Source of the DNA: Epiperipatus broadwayi
Lineage: Eukaryota; Onychophora; Udeonychophora; Euonychophora; Peripatidae
Length of the DNA stretch: 64,000 nucleotides
Assembly (NCBI GenBank): GCA_028023455.1
Contig: JAQFVV010000018.1
Coordinates: 7,843,274 to 7,907,273, forward strand
Reading direction: 5' to 3'
A program made the position numbers and the translations under genes. This document shows positions 25,850 through 39,154 of the stretch, piece by piece. Below the pieces are notes generated by a model. It had not been told where the DNA came from and ran no database searches. It saw only the letters and a program-made list of their open reading frames with translations. Numbering within the stretch: position 1 is the first letter of the stretch; the number at the start of each line of letters is the position of its first letter.

Positions 25850-26012
25850 TACATTCAAAGATCAGCCTTTCAAGCTAATTGTGCATGCGTCTTCTGCGAG
25901 TGTTAAATAATAAATGAATACTTGTATTGTGGAGTGAAGTATTCATTTATTATTTAACACTCGCAGAAGACGCATGCACAATTAGCTTGAAAGACTGATC
26001 TTTGAATGTATA
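25850..26012. repeat. Near-perfect hairpin with 72-bp arms
   Basis: 25850-25921 and 25939-26011 are reverse complements with about one internal mismatch (cagcc/cagtc near 25865), separated by a 17-bp loop (ttgtattgtggagtgaa). The arms include a CpG-containing core, tgcatgcgtcttctgcgag. The hairpin lies about 290 bp upstream of the acceptor of the exon at 25471-25563 in the UCHL5 transcript. It is probably a palindromic MITE; a hairpin RNA precursor is an alternative. Confidence 0.9.
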
Positions 26013-28439
26013 CAATTGTATGCATAGCGTCATATAAAAATAAATGCTTATTTACATATAATGAAGAAAATATGAAGTATGAATGTAACATAAATGATTA
26101 AAAAAAAAGAAGACTAAATATTACATGGTTTTAGAAGAAAATATAGACTGTTGAACATATTATAAGAATTAGTACTATGAATTTAAAAAATTATAAATAC
26201 AGTTTTAAATAAGACTGTCCATTAGAATAAATATAACAGATAAATTAGAATTACCAAGAGTTTAAAAAAAGCATACATATAATATAAATATATTATGGAA
26301 CATAAGGAAAATAAAAGTGAAATTAAAATAAAATGGTAAATTAAAAAAAATCAGCTGAAATAGAAGAGAAAATGATATAAAACAATAAATTTCTGAACAA
26401 AAATCAAATTGAGGAAATTAAAAAATTTAGAAAATATATAAAACATACGACTATAATAGAAAAAGAAAATATTTGTTAATGAGGAAAGAAACTTTACTGC
26501 ATGAAAAATACCCATGATTTAAATAAATCAGTGATATAAAAAAAAATTTACATGTGAGGAAAAATGAGATAGAAATAATTAAAAAAATAATAAATTTACA
26601 TATAGTGAATAGACTAAAGCATTTACAATTTGAAAAATGTAAAAGTATAGACAGACAAAAAATATGTTTATAAATCTGAGCAGTAAAAGTAAAGCAGTTT
26701 TTAATATTTTAATGCAGAAGACAAAAATTCCAAATAAATAGAAAAATATAAGAGTCAAGTTGTTATTTAAAAGTAAGAGTAAAAATCTTATAAGATAGCA
26801 ATAACTGCAAAGTGTTATAAAATAATTCTTTATATAGAAATTGGAAAAAAATAATTAAATGAGGGGAAGAGAATGTCTTAACTGAAAATATATAAGGGAG
26901 GATTTAGACTAAATTGCTTACAAAGAGTAATTTTTTTAAATCTCAAAACTGATAAAAATAAGTAAGAAAGTAAACAAGAATTTATCATAGCTTTTATAGA
27001 AATACAAAGTCTTTTAACAGAGTGAATAAAATAGATTGTGAATAATTTTAGTAATGTTTCAGCAAATATAACAATGAATTTGATTAGAAATACTACTATA
27101 CTTATCAATTTGGAAATATAAAAATAAATGAAAGTTATAGATGTTGTATTAGAATAAGATAAAAATATCTATGTCATTTAGATTGTTTTTATTATATTTA
27201 AATTAAGTGAAGTTAGCAATAGAATGATTATGAAGACATTAAAATATCATTAATAAATAACAAAGAATTATATATTTTAAAAAGTCTTTTCTTTGTTGAT
27301 GTTTTCTTGTGTGCAGAAAATAAGAAAAACATTGAAATATTTTTAAAAACTTATGCAAAAAAAGGTAAAGAAATTAATTGAAGGAAAGTGAAATGATAAT
27401 AAATGTTAGTGATAAAGAAGAAAAAGAGTTAGTATTAAGAAAGATATGAAAGAGACAAATAATACAATTATTTAGAAATCATTTGGAATAAGTTATGGAA
27501 TTATTTAAGTGATTGATAAATGATACAAAAATAAATAAATAAATGAAAGAAAATCTGATTAAAAAAATAACACTGTTTTCATATAACAGGTAAGATGTAG
27601 CAAAAATTATATGGAAAAAAAAGTTGAAAATTCAGGCTTAAAATATTCTAGGAGAATCAGAAAAAAAAAGTAGAAAGACATGTTTAGGAAAGCAGATACG
27701 TATACAATAAAGGAAATAGTTTTACATAAAATAAAATTTCCAGGCTTTTATAAAAGGGATACAAAGAACAAGTTAAAAATGGTAGCACATAAATTGTAAT
27801 AGTTAAAATAGTTTTTAACTGAATTTTAAGGATAGATAACAAGGTGAGTTAGAAAGATAATAGAATATGTTAAGAAAATCCATTTTGTATCAATTTATAA
27901 AAACAGGGCTGAAATGTTGTTAAGTGATACAGTAGTAAAGTTTAAGATATGAAAACATTTTCATTAATAAAAAACAAAGAATTAAAAAGATAGCAGATGC
28001 AAAAAATAAGAAGTTTTTATATATATATAAAGAATAATGTTATGTAAAATTGATCAATATTATTTATATATGGCTACAGAAAAAAGTTTGCTTCCATCTG
28101 AAAGGAGATCCTTTAATGCCTCTTTAAGGCCTTTAATAGAACTGAGCAAGGCAAATTCCTATGCATTCCATGTGTTCTTATTGTTGTAGCAGTTATTACT
28201 ATGTGATTATTCATAATATAAATGAAAATATATGAGCTATTCACAAATATATACCAAACAGTATAATTAGTTTTTGGCTTGTTACTTTTCATTTTAAGAC
28301 CAAGAAATATCATGGTCTTTATTCTCAATTGTTCTGTAGCTTTTAATTGAAACATCAGTTTTCGTGAAAGCAAAATGAATATATATGTGAATGAATTCTT
28401 TTTTTAAAATATCAAAAGGCTGTAAAATCATCAGTCAAA
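26013..28439. other. Purine-rich AT intron sequence
   Basis: The plus strand is strongly A/G-biased with broken frames, as in an old LINE body. No motif was strong enough to name. It may be the 5' part of the LINE remnant that follows. Confidence 0.3.
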
Positions 28440-29900
28440 GCAACTGTTGGCAACGGAAGGTAGTAAGAATTTCCTGATAGTAAACACAGGCCATTTGAAT
28501 TTGATCTACTAATTAGCTATTTACAACTAAAAAATCACTTTCAAATGAAGGAAGATTTCATGAATTAGAAGAACTATCTAATAATAAATAATACATTGTT
28601 GAACTTTGTGAAATTAGAAGAAAAGAGACAATTCCTCTCATGTAATTTAATTGAGTTAATAAATAATTTTTTATAAAAAAAGAAAAAGAGACAAAAGATG
28701 TGAAAAAAGGATATAAGTTTTAGTATAAAGGCATAAATATTGGAAGTGTAAAAGGAACAGCATTCATTAAAATAAAAAATGAAATTGATATATATCAGAT
28801 AGCGGTAAGATTAGTTGTTCATTTCAATGGAAGATACCAATAAATATGAATTGCCATTATGCTTTGAATTTGTAGATTATGAAAAGACATTTAATTCTAT
28901 AAGCATTTTTTCAATGATTAAAGCATGGATCATCAAGGTATAGATCCAGAATATTGTCATACGCTCAAGATTTATAATGATAATACGAAAATTAACATTA
29001 ATAAGGATGTACAACAGGTTGATTATATCCCCAAAAAATTTTACAAGAAATTTTACAAAAGTATTTTGTGAATTAAAATGAAAAGTTTAAGAGAATAAAA
29101 ATACACGGAGAAACATCTAGATTTTGCAGATGATTTGATTATTTTTCCAAATAATGATTGAGATTTTCAAGAAATATTGCAAGAGTTATCAAATGAAAAT
29201 AAAAAAGACTAAAAATGAATATTAAAAAGACTAAAATAAAATTTAATGGATTTCTTCAGAAAAAATAGACTTATAATAATGAATTACGAGAAGTTAATAA
29301 CTACAAATATCTTGGTCAGATAATTAATATAAATGAAAACACAATGGATGAAATTAATCATACAATTAAAGTTAGAAAAGTGCCTTTGTTAGAAATACTT
29401 TAATAATAATAAAAAAATATGCCTACATATTTAAAAAGGTTTTAATAAATATGTTTTAATAGTTCTTAATTATGCATCTGAAATTCAGACACTTAACAGA
29501 AGAGCTATATAGAAACTTCAGGGCATTCAATGAAATATGGAAAGATGTTTGTTGGAAATATAAAGGGATCAAAAGTGAAACACTTGAGTGAGAGAACAAA
29601 CAAGTTAATGGACATTACTGAAACAATTAAACAGACTGAAATAAAGTTGGTTAGATACATTTCTAAAAGAAATGATTATACATGGACAGTTGAAATCTTA
29701 AACTGAATATTTAAAAGATTGAAAAATGCTTTGAAAGAGATCAAGGTGAAATAGTGGGTCAAAATAAATAAGTTTGTTAATGTAATGTGAAAAAAAAAGG
29801 ATAAAGATCAAAAAACTTTTCTTAATTTTGGAAACCTTAATCCTGCAATGAAAAGATAAAGATTGAAAATTTTTGATGATATATATATATATATAAACAC
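28440..29900 (+). pseudogene. RTE-like LINE remnant (reverse transcriptase), internally deleted
   Basis: Fragments in different frames match the RTE order. An endonuclease-like segment resembles 14.9-15.1 kb. It is followed by the RT motif 'FEFVDYEKTFNSI' (about 28865-28905), 'FADDLIIF' (about 29125-29150), 'YKYLGQIININENT' (about 29305-29345), and C-terminal 'KLQGIQ', 'NMERC' and 'VREQT' pieces (about 29510-29610). It ends with a gatgat(at)n tail, typical of RTE elements. Endonuclease passes to RT over too short a distance, so the middle has been deleted. Many stops are present. Confidence 0.75.
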
Positions 29901-30799
29901 ATACTTGTATACTAATATATTTTGAATATTTGGGGATTAATATACATTGATTAATGAAAATTTGAATATATTAATGGTTAAAGTAGTAACATTAAAGATT
30001 TATTTTTATACAATTATTATTAATAATCTTCATTTTCAACTTTTCACTTTCCTTGTAATTTATTTTGTAGTTTAGTGAACAGTTGGACTGAATGTTAACT
30101 GTATTTGTGACAATCATTATGCTCGTGAGAATATATTTTTCCATTCAAAACAAAATTAGTATTTTGTTTTTATATTTATAATTATCTGCAAATAGAAAAA
30201 CATTATAGGAGGTTTTACAGATGAAGATAGCTTCAGTTTTATATATGTATGTGTGTGTGTGTGTGTAAATATATATATATAAAATAATATTATCAGGAGT
30301 AACCCATTTTATGTTAATAAGGGAAATATTCCATTCTTTAAAACTTAACCAGGGATACTGTCAGTCATAGAGCATATTTATATATAAAAATATTTGAAGA
30401 GTTTTTTTTAAAAAAGAAAAAGCACAACACCATAAATTTTTTATTAAAAAGAAGACATACACAAAAAGAGAGAGAAAAAAAAAAAAATATATAAAAAAAA
30501 ATATAAAAAAAATAAATAAAAAAAAAAAAATTTTTTTTTTTTTGATTTTATGCTGGAATTGAATAACAAACATTAAAATTAAAGTTATTGAATGAACAAA
30601 AATAATGTTAGGGAAATAAGATAGAATATAAATAGATTTAAAATTTTAGATCTCGATAGATTTTTTGGGCTTATTGGCTCACACTTCAATACAGAAGTTA
30701 TATTTTTAATTATATAGCATTTCATCAAAGATATTTATGATAAAAATAGGAATGAACAGTTATTTAGTCTAAAGATAGAAAGTTTAGAGACAGAAATAT

Positions 30800-31050
30800 A
30801 TTAACGAATAGAAAAAAGATTTATATTAATCATTATGCGGGAATATGAAATAAAAATTGGACAGTATGCAATCTATTATTAGAATGTAAAAATTTTGAAA
30901 ATTACAAAAAACACAACGGTGAAACTATGAATGTATTAAGGGAAGAAAAACTGTTATAAAACAAAATAAAATTTTGTTTAGAATGAGTGAAAAACAATGA
31001 AATTATAACTATATGGGAGAGAAAACAAAAAAGTTTTAAACAATCATAGA
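30800..31050 (+). pseudogene. LINE ORF2 C-terminal scrap
   Basis: Frame pieces read like 'NLLLECKNFENYKKHNGE', resembling the Cys/His C-terminal region of LINE ORF2 proteins (compare HLLIECKCLKTERAHI at about 63.2 kb). It is degenerate, with stops. Confidence 0.35.
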
Positions 31051-31243
31051 GAAATAAAAAATTAGAAATATGTAAATACATATAGAATGATCAATAAGTT
31101 TCCATTGAGTGGAATATTTTTTCATTTTTTCCTACATATCTAGAGAAGTTTCCATAGTAATAGTAAACATATACATTAAGTTTTGTAAATAAAATGATAG
31201 TTCATTAAAGAAATAGTCACTTTCCCTAAAGAAATATTCATTT

Positions 31244-33314
31244 CCTTGGCTATCTACATTTCCATTTTCTCATTAATTTATTCTTTAAACATTGCTTTGA
31301 TGTCATATAAAAATACTGGGATAAATAGATATTTATTGTAGTAATAATATTACAGCTTAAAATATAAGTTTAATGGGTAATCTAAAATCTCTTAGTATTA
31401 ATTTTCATCAACATGGCTTTTTTTTTTTGGCAAACTTTAATTTCTCTTTTCAATTTCTTCTTGGGTTATGATAAGATGATAGATAAGGTGGAGGAGAAAT
31501 GGAGAGAGATTGGCAGAAACAAAAAAAAATGTTACGTTTTTATAGCTAATTTCTTATAATATTACCTACATAATATCGACTTACAAAATGTAGATAAACT
31601 TCAAACAATATTTTTCTTGTTTGTAATTGAAATACTTTTAAAGAAAGGCTTTAATTTTTATCATAAGTGCCTTGAACATTTATAATAGTCAAACAATGTC
31701 TTTTTTTGACTATAGAGGGACCTCTCAAATCTCTACACAAGATAGCAATTTTATAAAGATAAGAACAGGTCTAACCATTTATATAGTCAATCTGAAGGAT
31801 GTTGATTTGGAAGTGTGAACCTGTTAGTCTCTTCACTTTAAAGTCCATTATTTTCTTTACAAATTAACCTTTGTGAAATCTTGTGATTTACAAGCTCATA
31901 TTATATTAGTTTATATATTTCCAGTATAAAGATTGTAATATTAACTCTTTGTAAATCGCAAGATTTTGCGAAAGTTGATTTCTACAGGAAATAGTGGACT
32001 TAATAAGTGAAGAGATTAACAGCTTCATTCTCCCAAATCAAGATGCTTCAGATTGGCTTATATAAGTAGGAATTTAGGTTAATTAAAGATAAGATGATTA
32101 TTTTTATCTTTATAATCGCTATCTTGTGTCGAGCTTTGAGAGATCCCTCTAAAGTCAAAAAAAGACATTGTTTGATTATTATAAACATTTAAGGCACATA
32201 TAATAAAGGTTAAAGCCTTTCTCTAAAAGTATTTACATACTTCCTATGTGCTTAATAAATAATCACAAATTTGTTTGTAATTGAAAAAAAACTCTGGAAA
32301 TTTGGATTCTTCTTCTTTTGTCTTTAGAAATTTTTTAATTTCTTTCTTCTTTGCAACACTGAGGGAAGGAGGTTGGGAAGGAAATGGGGGTCTGGATTTG
32401 TGATTTACCCTAGTAAAAATACTATAACTTAATTTATAAATTCACTGTGGATTTTAAAAAAGGATAAAAAATAAAAAAGGAAACAACATTTTCCCATCCT
32501 GCTGTGCATTACAAAAAATATTTTCTTTTGTTTTTAATTATCAAAAATTAATTTAAAAATAAACTTTGTGTTCTGTATTGATTATATTATTTAAAATGTT
32601 TTTATTTGAAAAGTACTTGGAAGTGGAGTTCATTTAAATTGTATTATTATTTTTTACTCATTCATTAAAAAATAAATAAAAGGTAAAATTCAAATCAATA
32701 AGAAAAAAGTTTTTATTTTAAGCTCTTTTTTTTTTTTGTGGTTAATTTGTTGATGTTATTTCACAACCAGCCAATTCATTTTTATTTCAACTGCTTGATT
32801 TGATTTGTCTTTGTATTGAATGTAGCTGACAATTATTGTCGTCATCAAATTTCACAAGGTAATTTACCCCCCCCCTATTGTCCCTCACTTTTTAAAAAAC
32901 CAAAAAGAAAGAAGAAATTTAAAATTTTTTAAAGACAAAATAATAAAAATTCCAAAACAAATTTGTGAATTACAAATCAAAAGAGATTGTTTGAAATTCT
33001 ATATCGATTAATTTTGTAAGTCAATATTAGGTAGTATTACCCATGGCAAGAAATCCAAAGAAATATCAAACCTTACAATTGATGTTTTTTAGAAATTGAA
33101 AAGACAAAATACTACTAAAGTCGCCCCCCCCCCCCCCCAAGAAGATCTGTCAATGAAAATTAAGAAGAGGTTTTAGATTCTACTTTGAATTTATAAAACA
33201 TCACTTTGCAAAGAAATTTTCAATTGATCGACTAATCATTCCAGTACTTTTTCATGATGTCAAAGGAGTGTTTAAAGAATAAATTAAAGAGAAAATGGAA
33301 ATATAGATAGCCAA
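31244..33314. repeat. Long inverted repeat, outer element of a nested pair
   Basis: 'ttggctatctacatttccat' (31243 on) pairs with 'atggaaatatagatagccaa' (ending 33314). 'atattacctacataatatcg' (about 31560) pairs with 'aatattaggtagtatt' (about 33025). Further inside, the block after 32286 pairs with about 32890-32990. Removing the insert at 31633-32270 gives one continuous palindrome of roughly 1.4 kb. A run of 15 C lies at 33124-33138. No coding was seen. Confidence 0.7.
31633..32270. mobile_element. Palindromic element inserted in the outer foldback, with 15-16 bp target duplication
   Basis: The direct repeat TTGTTTGTAATTGAA occurs at 31617-31631 and 32271-32285, exactly at the ends of a self-complementary block centred near 31910. 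'ttaaagaaaggctttaa' at the left pairs with 'taaagcctttctctaaaa' at the right. The 3' tail 'gtatttacatacttcctatgtgcttaa' recurs at about 33548-33575. The long variable target duplication suggests LINE-driven mobilisation. Confidence 0.7.
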
Positions 33315-34308
33315 CTAGATCAGTACCCATTTCCTCTATACATATAAAACCTTTTGATGCTATGAATATAAAAATTAACTTACAATTATTACATTTTATG
33401 TGATTTCAGATAAAAAATTACGTTATGATACAAATAAAATATAAACCTATACAATGCTCATTTTTCAAACTATCATAAACTTCTGATATTTGAAAATCAA
33501 TTGTTTTTCCACAGAAGAAATTTCATTTTCATTTAATTCCTGATAAAAGTATTTACATACTTCCTACGTGCTTAAAAAAAAGAATAATAAATCAAATACT
33601 TTACTTAGTAGCATGCTAAAATAGTTTTATTGAAACGTTTTATGATTGTTGTATGAAATTACATCTAATAGAGAAGTATTGATAAACAATGTAAATTCTA
33701 GAAGACAAACTTTATGCTTTTTAAAAGAAACAAACTCTTCAAATTTGCAAATGAAGTATGCTTTTTTTAGAATTAGAAACCCCAAAACAGCAATGTTATG
33801 GTGATTTTGAAGACAATATATTGCAATATGAATACTTTATTAAATGAACATTAAATTTATTGATAATGTCAAATCAGATTACAAAATGTATTTTTTAACA
33901 TGATCATTCAATTGTTCTGATAGTGAAAATGTTAATTGGATAGCTTCAGAAGCACTTGTATTATGATATCTCAGACATCTATCTTATTATCATTTCAAAA
34001 TTGAGTGATTAAAGCTGATATATTTAATCAATATTGGTGAAATTTAATGCAACTTAAAGCAAATAAGTAATCATTATTATAACTAGATAATAATTTAGGT
34101 CAGTGGAAGAACTTCCTCAATTTTCACTAAACTTACAGAACAAATTATTTTAGGATTTAAATTTTTTATTTTAGCCATTGGATGGCTAGATGAATTGATT
34201 TAGCATCTAAGTATTTAGGATGACATCATAAACGATAACACATCCTTTACATCACAAAGATTCATATATCTTATAACATGATTCATTTTTATAATATATA
34301 ATTCCTAC
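33315..34308. other. AT-rich intron sequence
   Basis: Nothing is supported except the tail fragment at 33540-33590 shared with the element ending at 32270. Confidence 0.4.
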
Positions 34309-34408
34309 CTCTATTTGTTTTGTGAGTTCACTAATCCGTTTCTCATAAAGCATCTTCCGATCTGAGACAATTGCCATTAGATTAAAATGTATTTCATCTG
34401 CATTATAT
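34309..34408 (-). CDS. UCHL5: UCHL5 coding exon (end of UCH core, FNLMAIVSDRK motif)
   Basis: A 100-bp exon with acceptor ACTTTAG and donor GTAGG. It supplies the third base of a Lys codon, then 33 codons: YNADEIHFNLMAIVSDRKML, ending in TKQIE. FNLMAIVSDRK is essentially invariant in UCHL5/UCH37 and is the clearest family marker here. It joins the exon at 38199 in phase (RIQ-K-YNADE) and ends in phase 0. If the donor were read through, the frame would run about 17 codons to a stop, so splicing is required. Confidence 0.96.
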
Positions 34409-34544
34409 CTAAAGTAAATAAATAATAAAAAAAAGTTTGAAACAAGAAAACAAAACATTAATTTACTAATTTTTTTTTATATTTTAAATAAAAATATATT
34501 TTACATATCTGGAGTCTAGCTGTAATATAAGGTATTGGAACACT

Positions 34545-34966
34545 GATTTTCAAGCTCTTATCAGCCATCCACACACATATGAAATAGATAAATGATCTCC
34601 AATATATTTCATGCTGAAGGGCTCATATATAATCAGTACAAGGTTTATATTATGATAGCAAATTTTTACACTTTAATGAACAGGCTTCAATTTACTCCAC
34701 CCTCTAACTATTCAACCACTCAAAATGGTATGGATGGGTGAAGAGTTGGAGTAGATTAAAGCCTGTCCAAAAAGTGTGAAAATCTGTTATCTTAATATAA
34801 ACTGGGTACTGATTATATATATGGGAGATGACAATCTGGACCAACTGATGAGTGCTGGTTCAGCACAAAATACATATATTGGAAATCATTTATCTTCTTG
34901 CATGAGTGTGGGAATGTGTACTAGTTGTACGAGATATAGTGGATGACTGAAGGGAGCTTGAAAATC
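34545..34966. mobile_element. Foldback element, family B
   Basis: 'gattttcaagctctt' on the left pairs with 'gggagcttgaaaatc' on the right. The centre is formed by 'aggcttcaatttactcca' and 'tggagtagattaaagcct' around a short spacer near 34710. Internal phrases such as 'gatctccaatatattt' and 'caactgatgagtgctggtt' recur in the foldbacks at 35.6 and 60.3 kb. Confidence 0.75.
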
Positions 34967-35557
34967 TATGTTCAAACACCCTATAAAATGATTTTTTAAA
35001 AAATATTTTTTTCCTGTAGTTAGTAAATTATCTACAGCCTTTTTTTAAAATAATATTTATTCCATTTAGCCTTTCATCCACTAAATATTACACTTTCGAT
35101 GCCTTATTTTTTGCTTTTAGTGATATTTATTACAAAACATCATCTTAAAATGAAATAACTGATCTCATCTACAATATAATGAAAGACATTATTTTTTTAA
35201 ATTGTTACATTTTTATTTACAACTGTCAAACTCACTCTACTCACAACTTTGACACCATCCACCTCAGATAAATACAATAATGATTATTACTAATCATTTT
35301 CTAAACTAAAGATTATCACTAGCACAGATATAAATTTTAACCCTCAGTTAAAGGTTAATATATCTGATTTTTTAAATTTTAAACATACACACACAAAGAG
35401 TTATTCACCTTTCTCTTTCCCATGTGTAATATCTTTATAGATATATTAAACAACCTCCATACTTCCCATTCTTTTTAAATTCATATAAATAAAGATACAA
35501 TAAAAGACAAAAGATCCCCAAGATGCATTTCATGCTGATCTAGCACTTTTTACCATG

Positions 35558-35893
35558 GGATTTGAACTCAGAAATTTTCATTTTATTCATCCTCCACTCT
35601 ATCTCAAGCAACAGATACACATGACCACACATGTGAAAAAGATACATGATCTCCAATGTATGCATTTCATGCAGCATGAGCACTCATCAGTTGGGCCAGA
35701 TCATAATTTCCCACACATATATACAATCAATACTCGATTTATATTAAGATAGCAATTGTTTGTATATACATGTGGAAGATTATGATCTGGCCCAACTGAT
35801 GAGTGCTGGTTTTCACGTGTGTGTGGTTATGTATATCGGTTGCTTGAGATAGAGCAGAAGATGAATAGATTGAAAAATCCTGAGATCAAATCC
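35558..35893. mobile_element. Foldback element, family B (second copy)
   Basis: The arms are about 160 bp. 'actcatcagttgggccagat' pairs with 'atctggcccaactgatgagt', and 'gggatttgaactcag' pairs with 'ctgagatcaaatcc'. The outer ends resemble a tRNA B box (GAGTTCAAATCCC on the minus strand), which suggests a tRNA-derived SINE origin. Confidence 0.78.
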
Positions 35894-38198
35894 TTTTATT
35901 TATATATATATATATTGTAACCCCTTCATCCTACACATTATATGAGCAAATGCCCAGGGCACCAATTCTATTAATAAATAGAATAAGTTAACAATTATAT
36001 ATTGCTTGGAATTAATAATGAGATTCTTCTATTTTGCCTTACTTATAACCTAGCTCAGTGGAGAGTTAAAGAAAGTTTTAGAATATACAGAACACAAATA
36101 AATGAAGGAAGAAATAAGATTGATGATTATAATAAGATGCATGCTTCATTTGTTAATTAACTGAATGATAAAAATTAATAAAGTTTTTATTTATTCAAGC
36201 TGATAAACTATAATTTGATTTGATTTCTTCCATCATCTAAATGCACTCATAGATCAACCACAATATAACTTTAACATAAAACAATATATAGAATAATTTC
36301 ACCATCTAGTACGCCTTAGTCTAAATAGCTAAACTGATATTAATTTTGAATTAGGAAATCAGATCTCAGGGAATCTTTAATACAGTTTGGTTAAGAAATT
36401 TTATCACACAATAACTTATTACTATTGTAATAATAATAATAATAAAAGAATAATAATAATGGAATGAATTGGATGATGTTTCACTGGACTAACAATTAGA
36501 TAATGAAGGAAATAGAGTACCTTTTAATCACACATCTTTGTCTAAATAATAATTAAGCATGTGACCTTTTTATAAGTTTACTAAATAGTAAAATATTTCA
36601 TATAATGTTTGGATCAAGAGAACAATATTATCAGATTTCAGTACATTTATTATTAAATTTACAAAGTAATGTACTTATGTTGCAATAGATGTGTAGAATG
36701 TGGAAACTAGAATATGAATGCATATAAGAACAACTGGAGACAAAGTTTTAAATAATAAATAAAGCATTTATTTACATTTGCAATTGGAATAGAAATAATT
36801 AGGTCACATCGGACTATTGTCCTAATTCTTAGATTTACACATACATTACTAATATGAGTTTAATATCTCTTTTGTTATATATTTCATCACTTATTATTTA
36901 TTGACTAAACACTTACAAGATATAAATTAATAAATAAATACTGCCCTCATATTCTGACTTCGAATATATTTGGGCTGTTAATTAACACTAACAATTCTTT
37001 ATTATTAGCAAACAATACCGGGTAAATTAAATATCATATTATGGTCACAATATACAAGCTTGAGAGGTTACACTATTAATTATTCGTATAAAATAACTTA
37101 ATGAATTTGGCTGTCAAGAGGGTAACTTTAAATATCTCAATTAAATAATCCTTAAATATCTAAACTTTTCATGCATTCAGGAAAAAAAAAAAATAATAAT
37201 AATCATTCTGAGGATTTGATGATATAAAGTTTGTGATAAATTAATATATGATTCAAAATATTTACTTCCTGATATATAAATTTAACAGTATTTTACTTTC
37301 ATATCAGCGATATTATTTGCATCTTATGCTATAACTAAGACAAAATCAATATTTTTACATATTGTCAATTTACTTATGAATTATTAAATGAGTATTTTTG
37401 ATTTTAAAAAAAAATTCATGATTAAGAATTTTGAGAATTCCTTACAGTAAAAAGTATGTTCCATAGTGAGTTTATAGTCATCTCATTATGGTTATACTAT
37501 TCACGATAATGTTAGTAAAAGAAAGCAAAGTGACAAATTAGGGTTGAGTTGAAATGATCTATTAGAATAAAATTTAAACAAACTGTGTAGATAATCCATA
37601 TGTTGAACTTTAATTAAGTTTAAAGTTTATATGTGAATTAATACTAATATAATAATTCCTAATATCATAAATAGTCATTACTAACTTAGGTATTTATCTA
37701 AAAAAACAGTAAGTCGCCAATAATGTTGAACAAGTGCTGTATACTTTTAGATTAAATCACAATAAAATACAATGGATAAATAGTGAACAAAGATGAAGTA
37801 TCTAAAAGAACTGATAACCTTGGTTAACTGCAGAAAATAATTCAGCAGAAATGCATATTGGGATCATTTGTCTTTTTCTCATGCCTTTATTAATTTGTTT
37901 GAAAGAATAATATTTAGTTTTTCAAATATATATCTTACATTTAATATGTATAATATAAGATTTATGTCAAAAAAGTAATCAATCATTTAGCCTGAGACAT
38001 GATAATATTACTAATTCATAATTTTAAGTTTAATTTCACAAATCAACTATCAATTCTAAAATTCTCCATGGAGTTCTGTGAAATAGTAGTATTCATTTTA
38101 TCAAAAAATGCTAAAGTAAAACAAATATCTTAATCTATTTTCAGATATTATTTTACAAAGTGGATATTAAAATCTGATATAGTAAATCACAATCTTAC
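35894..38198. other. AT-rich UCHL5 intron sequence
   Basis: No gene or clear element was recognised. Short (aat)n tracts lie near 36430-36460. Confidence 0.45.
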
Positions 38199-38265
38199 TT
38201 CTGTATTCTTTTTTCAATAACAGGCCGTACAATATCCAGCCAGTCTATGTCTGCTGAAATGGCAC
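38199..38265 (-). CDS. UCHL5: UCHL5 coding exon (RPVIEKRIQK segment)
   Basis: A 67-bp exon with acceptor TTTTTGCAG and donor GTAAG. It enters in phase 1 and leaves after two bases of a Lys codon. The peptide is A-ISADIDWLDIVRPVIEKRIQ. 'VRPVIEKRIQK' is a strongly conserved UCHL5 sequence immediately after the GP(I/V)DLG motif carried by the previous exon. Confidence 0.96.
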
Positions 38266-38791
38266 CTGCAAAAATTAAGTTAAAAAAATTATAACATATA
38301 TATTTCTTTTTTTTATCTTATATAACTTGTGTTAAGATTATCTTTTTTAAATTTTAAACATATGGCATAGATATTGTGGAGGGGGGGACGGGACACAACA
38401 ACATTCTAATAGTTTCTAAAATACATTTTAATCAACTAAGTCTCTTCATTTTTTTAAATACTTATATAAAATAAAGTGCAGTGATATCTTACAGAACTGA
38501 AATTAATAGATCAATGTTAATTTTTTGTTTGTTTTTTTTCAAACAACCACAATGCTCAGGGAAGATTTTAATTTTCTTACTTTATCTCTAGGACAATTTT
38601 ACATTGAAAAAAAAACCAATGCATAGAAAATTTGGATTATAGCAGCAATACTTTTAATGAAGCTTTGAATAAACTTAATTACATTGTTGTACTACTATCA
38701 AAAAAAAAAAAAAAGAATGAAATATTTTGGTTTTCTTCTTCCACATATTTCAGACAGATCTACATTTATCCAACAATATTTGAAGAACATA

Positions 38792-39120
38792 GGCAAAACT
38801 CTCCATACAGTAGTGCCACTTAGTGCCAGCCAGAGTAATCAATGGTTGCCAGAACGCTTGTGCATAAAATCCCCAGACTAGTTTCTGGTTTGTGGCTTTC
38901 ATCAGTGAGGAGTCTTGAATCTGAGAAACTAATCTGGGGATATTGGATCAGTAGGCACTAGATGGGGATTTTATGCACAAGTCTTCTGGCAACTATTGAC
39001 TACTCTGGCTGGCAATGAGTGGCACTACTATATGGATAGTTTTTCCTGTGTTAATAACAGTTATGTGCATGCATAAGAAATGGTGATCGTGTGATGTTTA
39101 GTGGTTTAATATTTGAAGAA
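38792..39120. mobile_element. Foldback element, family A (compact copy)
   Basis: An almost complete palindrome, about 38792-39045. 'ggcaaaactctccatacag' pairs with 'tatggatagtttttcc', and 'cttgtgcataaaatcccc' pairs with 'ggggattttatgcacaag'. It continues into the family phrase 'aagaaatggtgatcgtgtga'. The same sequences occur at 58.98-59.25 kb and, more diverged, at 20.6-21.3 kb. Confidence 0.75.
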
Positions 39121-39154
39121 GATAATGTTTGGCAATTAGTTTAATATATACTTT

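Noticed and set aside
30361-30573. 70-codon minus-strand frame rich in Phe/Ile
   Set aside because: It is the translation of poly(A)/poly(T) low-complexity sequence.
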